From positions 806,001 through 870,000 of the forward strand of contig NZ_JARVWQ010000002.1 in the NCBI RefSeq assembly GCF_029846255.1: a stretch of 64,000 bases of DNA, in the 5' to 3' direction. A model generated the notes under the pieces. That model ran no database searches, was not told the origin of the DNA, and saw only the letters and a list, made by a program, of their open reading frames with translations. Shown here in pieces: positions 59,165 through 64,000 of this stretch. This stretch comes from Amnibacterium sp. CER49 (GTDB lineage Bacteria; Actinomycetota; Actinomycetes; Actinomycetales; Microbacteriaceae). How positions within the stretch are numbered: position 1 is the stretch's first letter; the number at the start of each line of letters is the position of its first letter. A program made the translations under genes and the position numbers.

Positions 59165-59428
59165 TTACCTGACGAGGGAGGCGGAGCGGGCGGCGATCGT
59201 CACCGTGTCGTTCTCCATCGAGACGAACCCGTCCTCGGCGTTCACGACGATGCGTCCGCCGTCGCTCGCGGTGATGCGCACCTCGCCGGCGGCGAGCACG
59301 CCGAGCAGCGGCTGGTGCCCGGCGAGCAGGCCGATCTCGCCGACCGCGGTCCGGGCGACGACCATGTTCGCCTGCCCGGACCAGACCTGCTCGTCGGCGG
59401 AGACGACGGTGACCGTGAGGTCGGCCAT
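59165..59428 (-). CDS. atpC: F0F1 ATP synthase subunit epsilon
   Basis: 87 residues: only the N-terminal beta-sandwich (LTVTVVSADEQVWSG, ARTAVGEIGLLAGHQPLLGVL, SMENDTVTIAARSASLV). The C-terminal two-helix inhibitory domain of E. coli epsilon is missing, as in several actinobacteria. It sits in the central stalk with gamma. Two bases separate it from atpD. Confidence 0.94.
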   Translation of the reverse strand: MADLTVTVVSADEQVWSGQANMVVARTAVGEIGLLAGHQPLLGVLAAGEVRITASDGGRIVVNAEDGFVSMENDTVTIAARSASLVR

Positions 59429-59430
59429 GG

Positions 59431-61813
<2,383 letters not shown>

Positions 61814-61816
61814 CGG

Positions 61817-63451
61817 CTACCTGCGCTTCTCGATGCGCGCCTGCTCGACGTCGTCGCGGTCGGCGGACTCGAACGACTCCTTGCCGACCGAGGCGAGCTG
61901 GCCGCCGTCACCGGTCGAGAACTGCTGCTTGAAGTCGTCGACCGCCTTGCCGAGCGACTCGGCCGTCTCGTCCGAGAGCTGGCTCGACTCGCGGATCGTC
62001 GTCAGGATGTCGGTGTTGCGCTTCAGGTGGTCGAGCAGCTCGCGCTCGAACCGGAGCACGTCCTCGACAGGAACCTCGTCGAGCTTGCCGTTCGTACCGG
62101 CCCAGATCGAGACGACCTGCTCCTCGACGGGGTACGGCGAGTACTGCGGCTGACGCAGCAGCTCGGTGAGGCGCGCGCCACGGGCGAGCTGCCGGCGGCT
62201 CGTCGCGTCGAGGTCGGAGGCGAACATCGCGAACGCCTCGAGCGAGCGGTACTGGGCGAGCTCGAGCTTCAGGGTGCCGGAGACCTTCTTGATGCTCTTC
62301 ACCTGGGCGTCGCCGCCGACGCGGGACACCGAGATGCCGACGTCGACCGCGGGACGCTGGTTCGCGTTGAAGAGGTCGGACTGCAGGAAGATCTGCCCGT
62401 CGGTGATCGAGATCACGTTCGTCGGGATGTACGCCGAGACGTCGTTCGCCTGCGTCTCGATGATCGGGAGGCCCGTCATCGAACCGGCGCCGAGCTCGTC
62501 GGACAGCTTCGCGCAGCGCTCGAGCAGGCGGGAGTGCAGGTAGAACACGTCGCCGGGGTACGCCTCGCGGCCCGGCGGGCGGCGCAGCAGCAGCGACACG
62601 GCGCGGTACGCGGCGGCCTGCTTCGACAGGTCGTCGAACACGATGAGGACGTGCTTGCCCTGGTACATCCAGTGCTGGCCGATGGCCGAGCCGGTGTAGG
62701 GCGCGAGGTACTTGAAGCCGGCCGGGTCGGACGCGGGCGCCGCGACGATGGTCGTGTACTCCATGGCGCCGGCGTCCTCGAGGGCGCCGCGGACACCGGC
62801 GATGGTCGAGCCCTTCTGGCCGATCGCGACGTAGATGCAGCGCACCTGCTTCTCCGGGTCGCCGGAGGCCCAGTTCTCGCGCTGGTTGATGATCGCGTCG
62901 ATCGCGATGGCGGTCTTGCCGGTCTGACGGTCGCCGATGATGAGCTGGCGCTGGCCGCGCCCGATCGGGATCATCGCGTCGATGGCCTTGATGCCGGTCT
63001 GCAGCGGCTCGTGCACGCTCTTGCGCATCATGACGCCGGGCGCCTGCAGCTCGAGGGCGCGGGTCCCGTCGGTCTCGATGGGGCCGCGGTTGTCGAGCGG
63101 GGCGCCGAGCGGGTCGACGACGCGGCCGAGGTAGCCGTCGCCGACGGGCACCGAGAGCACCTCGCCGGTGCGGCGGACCTCCTGGCCCTCCTCGATGCCG
63201 GAGAACTCACCGAGCACGATGACGCCGATCTCGTTCTCGTCGAGGTTCAGCGCGAGGCCGGCGGTGCCGTCGCCGAAGCGGACGAGCTCGTTGGCCATCA
63301 CGTTCGGCAGGCCCTCGACGTGCGCGATGCCGTCACCGGCGTCGACGACGGTGCCGACCTCGGTGGCCGACGCCTTGCCGGGGTCGTACGCGGCGGCGAA
63401 GTCCGCGAGCGCGCTGCGGATGTCGTCGGGGCTGATGCTGAGGTCGGTCAT
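61817..63451 (-). CDS. atpA: F0F1 ATP synthase subunit alpha
   Basis: 544 residues. Non-catalytic nucleotide-binding subunit with Walker [16 protein letters not shown] (~168-175), [12 protein letters not shown], and the arginine finger region in [13 protein letters not shown]-like [11 protein letters not shown]. The ~40-residue C-terminal extension ([11 protein letters not shown]-like, EQARIEKRR) is charged, as in actinobacterial alpha subunits. It follows atpH by 42 bases. Confidence 0.97.
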   Translation of the reverse strand: MTDLSISPDDIRSALADFAAAYDPGKASATEVGTVVDAGDGIAHVEGLPNVMANELVRFGDGTAGLALNLDENEIGVIVLGEFSGIEEGQEVRRTGEVLSVPVGDGYLGRVVDPLGAPLDNRGPIETDGTRALELQAPGVMMRKSVHEPLQTGIKAIDAMIPIGRGQRQLIIGDRQTGKTAIAIDAIINQRENWASGDPEKQVRCIYVAIGQKGSTIAGVRGALEDAGAMEYTTIVAAPASDPAGFKYLAPYTGSAIGQHWMYQGKHVLIVFDDLSKQAAAYRAVSLLLRRPPGREAYPGDVFYLHSRLLERCAKLSDELGAGSMTGLPIIETQANDVSAYIPTNVISITDGQIFLQSDLFNANQRPAVDVGISVSRVGGDAQVKSIKKVSGTLKLELAQYRSLEAFAMFASDLDATSRRQLARGARLTELLRQPQYSPYPVEEQVVSIWAGTNGKLDEVPVEDVLRFERELLDHLKRNTDILTTIRESSQLSDETAESLGKAVDDFKQQFSTGDGGQLASVGKESFESADRDDVEQARIEKRR

Positions 63452-63493
63452 CGACCGTCCCTTCTCAAAAGAAGCGGTTGGAGGAGGTGCCTG

Positions 63494-64000
63494 CTACGCG
63501 ATGCGCAGGCGGAGGTCGTCGAGCCGGGTGCGGACCGATCCGTCGATGACGTCGTCGCCGATCGCGATGCGCACGCCACCGATCAGTGCGGGATCGATCA
63601 CCTGGTTGACCACGATTTTACGCCCGTAGCCGGAGCCGAGGCGCTGCTCGAGCGCATCGACCTGCTGCTGCGTGAGCGGCTTCGCGACCGTGGCGATCGC
63701 GACCTGACGCCCGCGTGCGTCCGCGACGACGCGCTCCGCGCGCTCGAGGGCCTCGACGGGGCGGCGGCCGCCCGGCAGCTGCACCGTGTGACGCACGATG
63801 GACCGCGTCGCGGGCGACGCGTTCGCGAGCAGCCGGTCGACCAGGGCGACCCGGGCCTCGACGGGCGAGGCGCCGTTGCCGAGCGCGAGCTCGATCTCGG
63901 GCGTCGCCGACACCGTGCGCTGCACGGCGAACAGCTGCGCGTCGATCGGGTCGTCCGACAGCAGCGCGAGGGCGCGGAAGCCGACCTCCTCGACCGCGTC
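63494..64000 (-). CDS. atpH: F0F1 ATP synthase subunit delta, C-terminal part (5' end outside window)
   Basis: 168 residues are visible; the frame is open to the window edge and the start lies outside. The C-terminal OSCP motif is present: AIATVAKPLTQQQVDALEQRL and VVNQVIDPALIGGVRIAIGDDVIDGSVRTRLDDLR. Delta joins the top of alpha3beta3 to the b-subunit stator. First visible gene of the atpHAGDC-yaaA unit. Confidence 0.93.
   Translation of the reverse strand, partial: DAVEEVGFRALALLSDDPIDAQLFAVQRTVSATPEIELALGNGASPVEARVALVDRLLANASPATRSIVRHTVQLPGGRRPVEALERAERVVADARGRQVAIATVAKPLTQQQVDALEQRLGSGYGRKIVVNQVIDPALIGGVRIAIGDDVIDGSVRTRLDDLRLRIA

Overview
The window is very G+C-rich DNA with strong third-position G/C bias, frequent GTG starts, and many genes carrying a TAnnnT hexamer 6-8 bases before the start codon (the signature of leaderless mRNAs). 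Together with actinobacterial gene content (DUF4192, Ku plus three-domain LigD, maltokinase, a short AtpC, the dxr-rseP-ispG block, an HelD-type ATPase), this points to an actinobacterium, most likely a member of the Microbacteriaceae (Micrococcales). The family call is inference from gene content. I found no rRNA, tRNA, insertion sequence, prophage, CRISPR array or replication origin; this is ordinary chromosome with dense, often overlapping genes.

Layout. 1-11.4 kb: HelD-type RNA-polymerase ATPase (partial), DUF4192, apt, an FKBP, an MFS exporter, a PrsW/SMP-30 overlapping pair, an SDR, and a glucoamylase-family GH15 gene translationally coupled to a GlcD-like FAD oxidase, divergent from a DUF6328 membrane protein. 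11.4-19.9 kb: a ComB-like gene, the divergent NHEJ pair Ku and LigD, a two-gene unit of small proteins, and maltokinase overlapping an oligopeptidase B-type S9 peptidase. 19.9-21.4 kb: palindrome-rich DNA around a frameshifted AbiEi-like gene and a small zinc-ribbon protein. 21.4-30 kb: SNF2 helicase, FAD oxidoreductase with a degenerate Rieske domain, cyclic-nucleotide-type phosphodiesterase, Stealth phosphotransferase, SGNH-fold protein, deoC. 29.4-49 kb: a translation and isoprenoid core read mostly on the minus strand (dxr, rseP-like, ispG, proS, nusA, infB, rbfA, truB, ribF), interrupted by mutY, a P-loop kinase, a PanE-like reductase and a divergent CGNR regulator/EamA exporter pair with a clear operator. 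48.7-54.3 kb: an FKBP lipoprotein, then an FHA - PP2C phosphatase - EccC/FtsK-like ATPase operon. 54.4-59.2 kb: Lrp regulator, TspO, Tag glycosylase, M19 dipeptidase, a stand-alone LigD-type polymerase and YaaA. 59.2-64 kb: atpC, D, G, A and the 3' part of atpH.

How genes work together. DNA repair is well represented: Ku/LigD and a second LigD-type polymerase for end joining, MutY and Tag for base excision, YaaA for peroxide stress. Dxr and IspG belong to the MEP isoprenoid route. NusA, IF-2, RbfA and TruB serve transcription elongation, initiation, 30S maturation and tRNA modification. Seven gene pairs overlap by four bases (ATGA or GTGA), implying translational coupling.

Points of most interest: an FHA/PP2C/EccC-like operon with no visible type VII substrate; four copies of a CTCCTCCCC motif placed at gene ends in the sense orientation; two mutually exclusive hairpins controlling the infB ribosome binding site; a three-site operator between the CGNR gene and an exporter; an 80-bp direct repeat; enzymes with lost active-site residues (SGNH Ser to Ala; Rieske His to Arg/Cys); apparent single-base frameshifts in infB and in the AbiEi-like gene; and a yaaA whose conserved N-terminus is only reached from a non-canonical CTG start.
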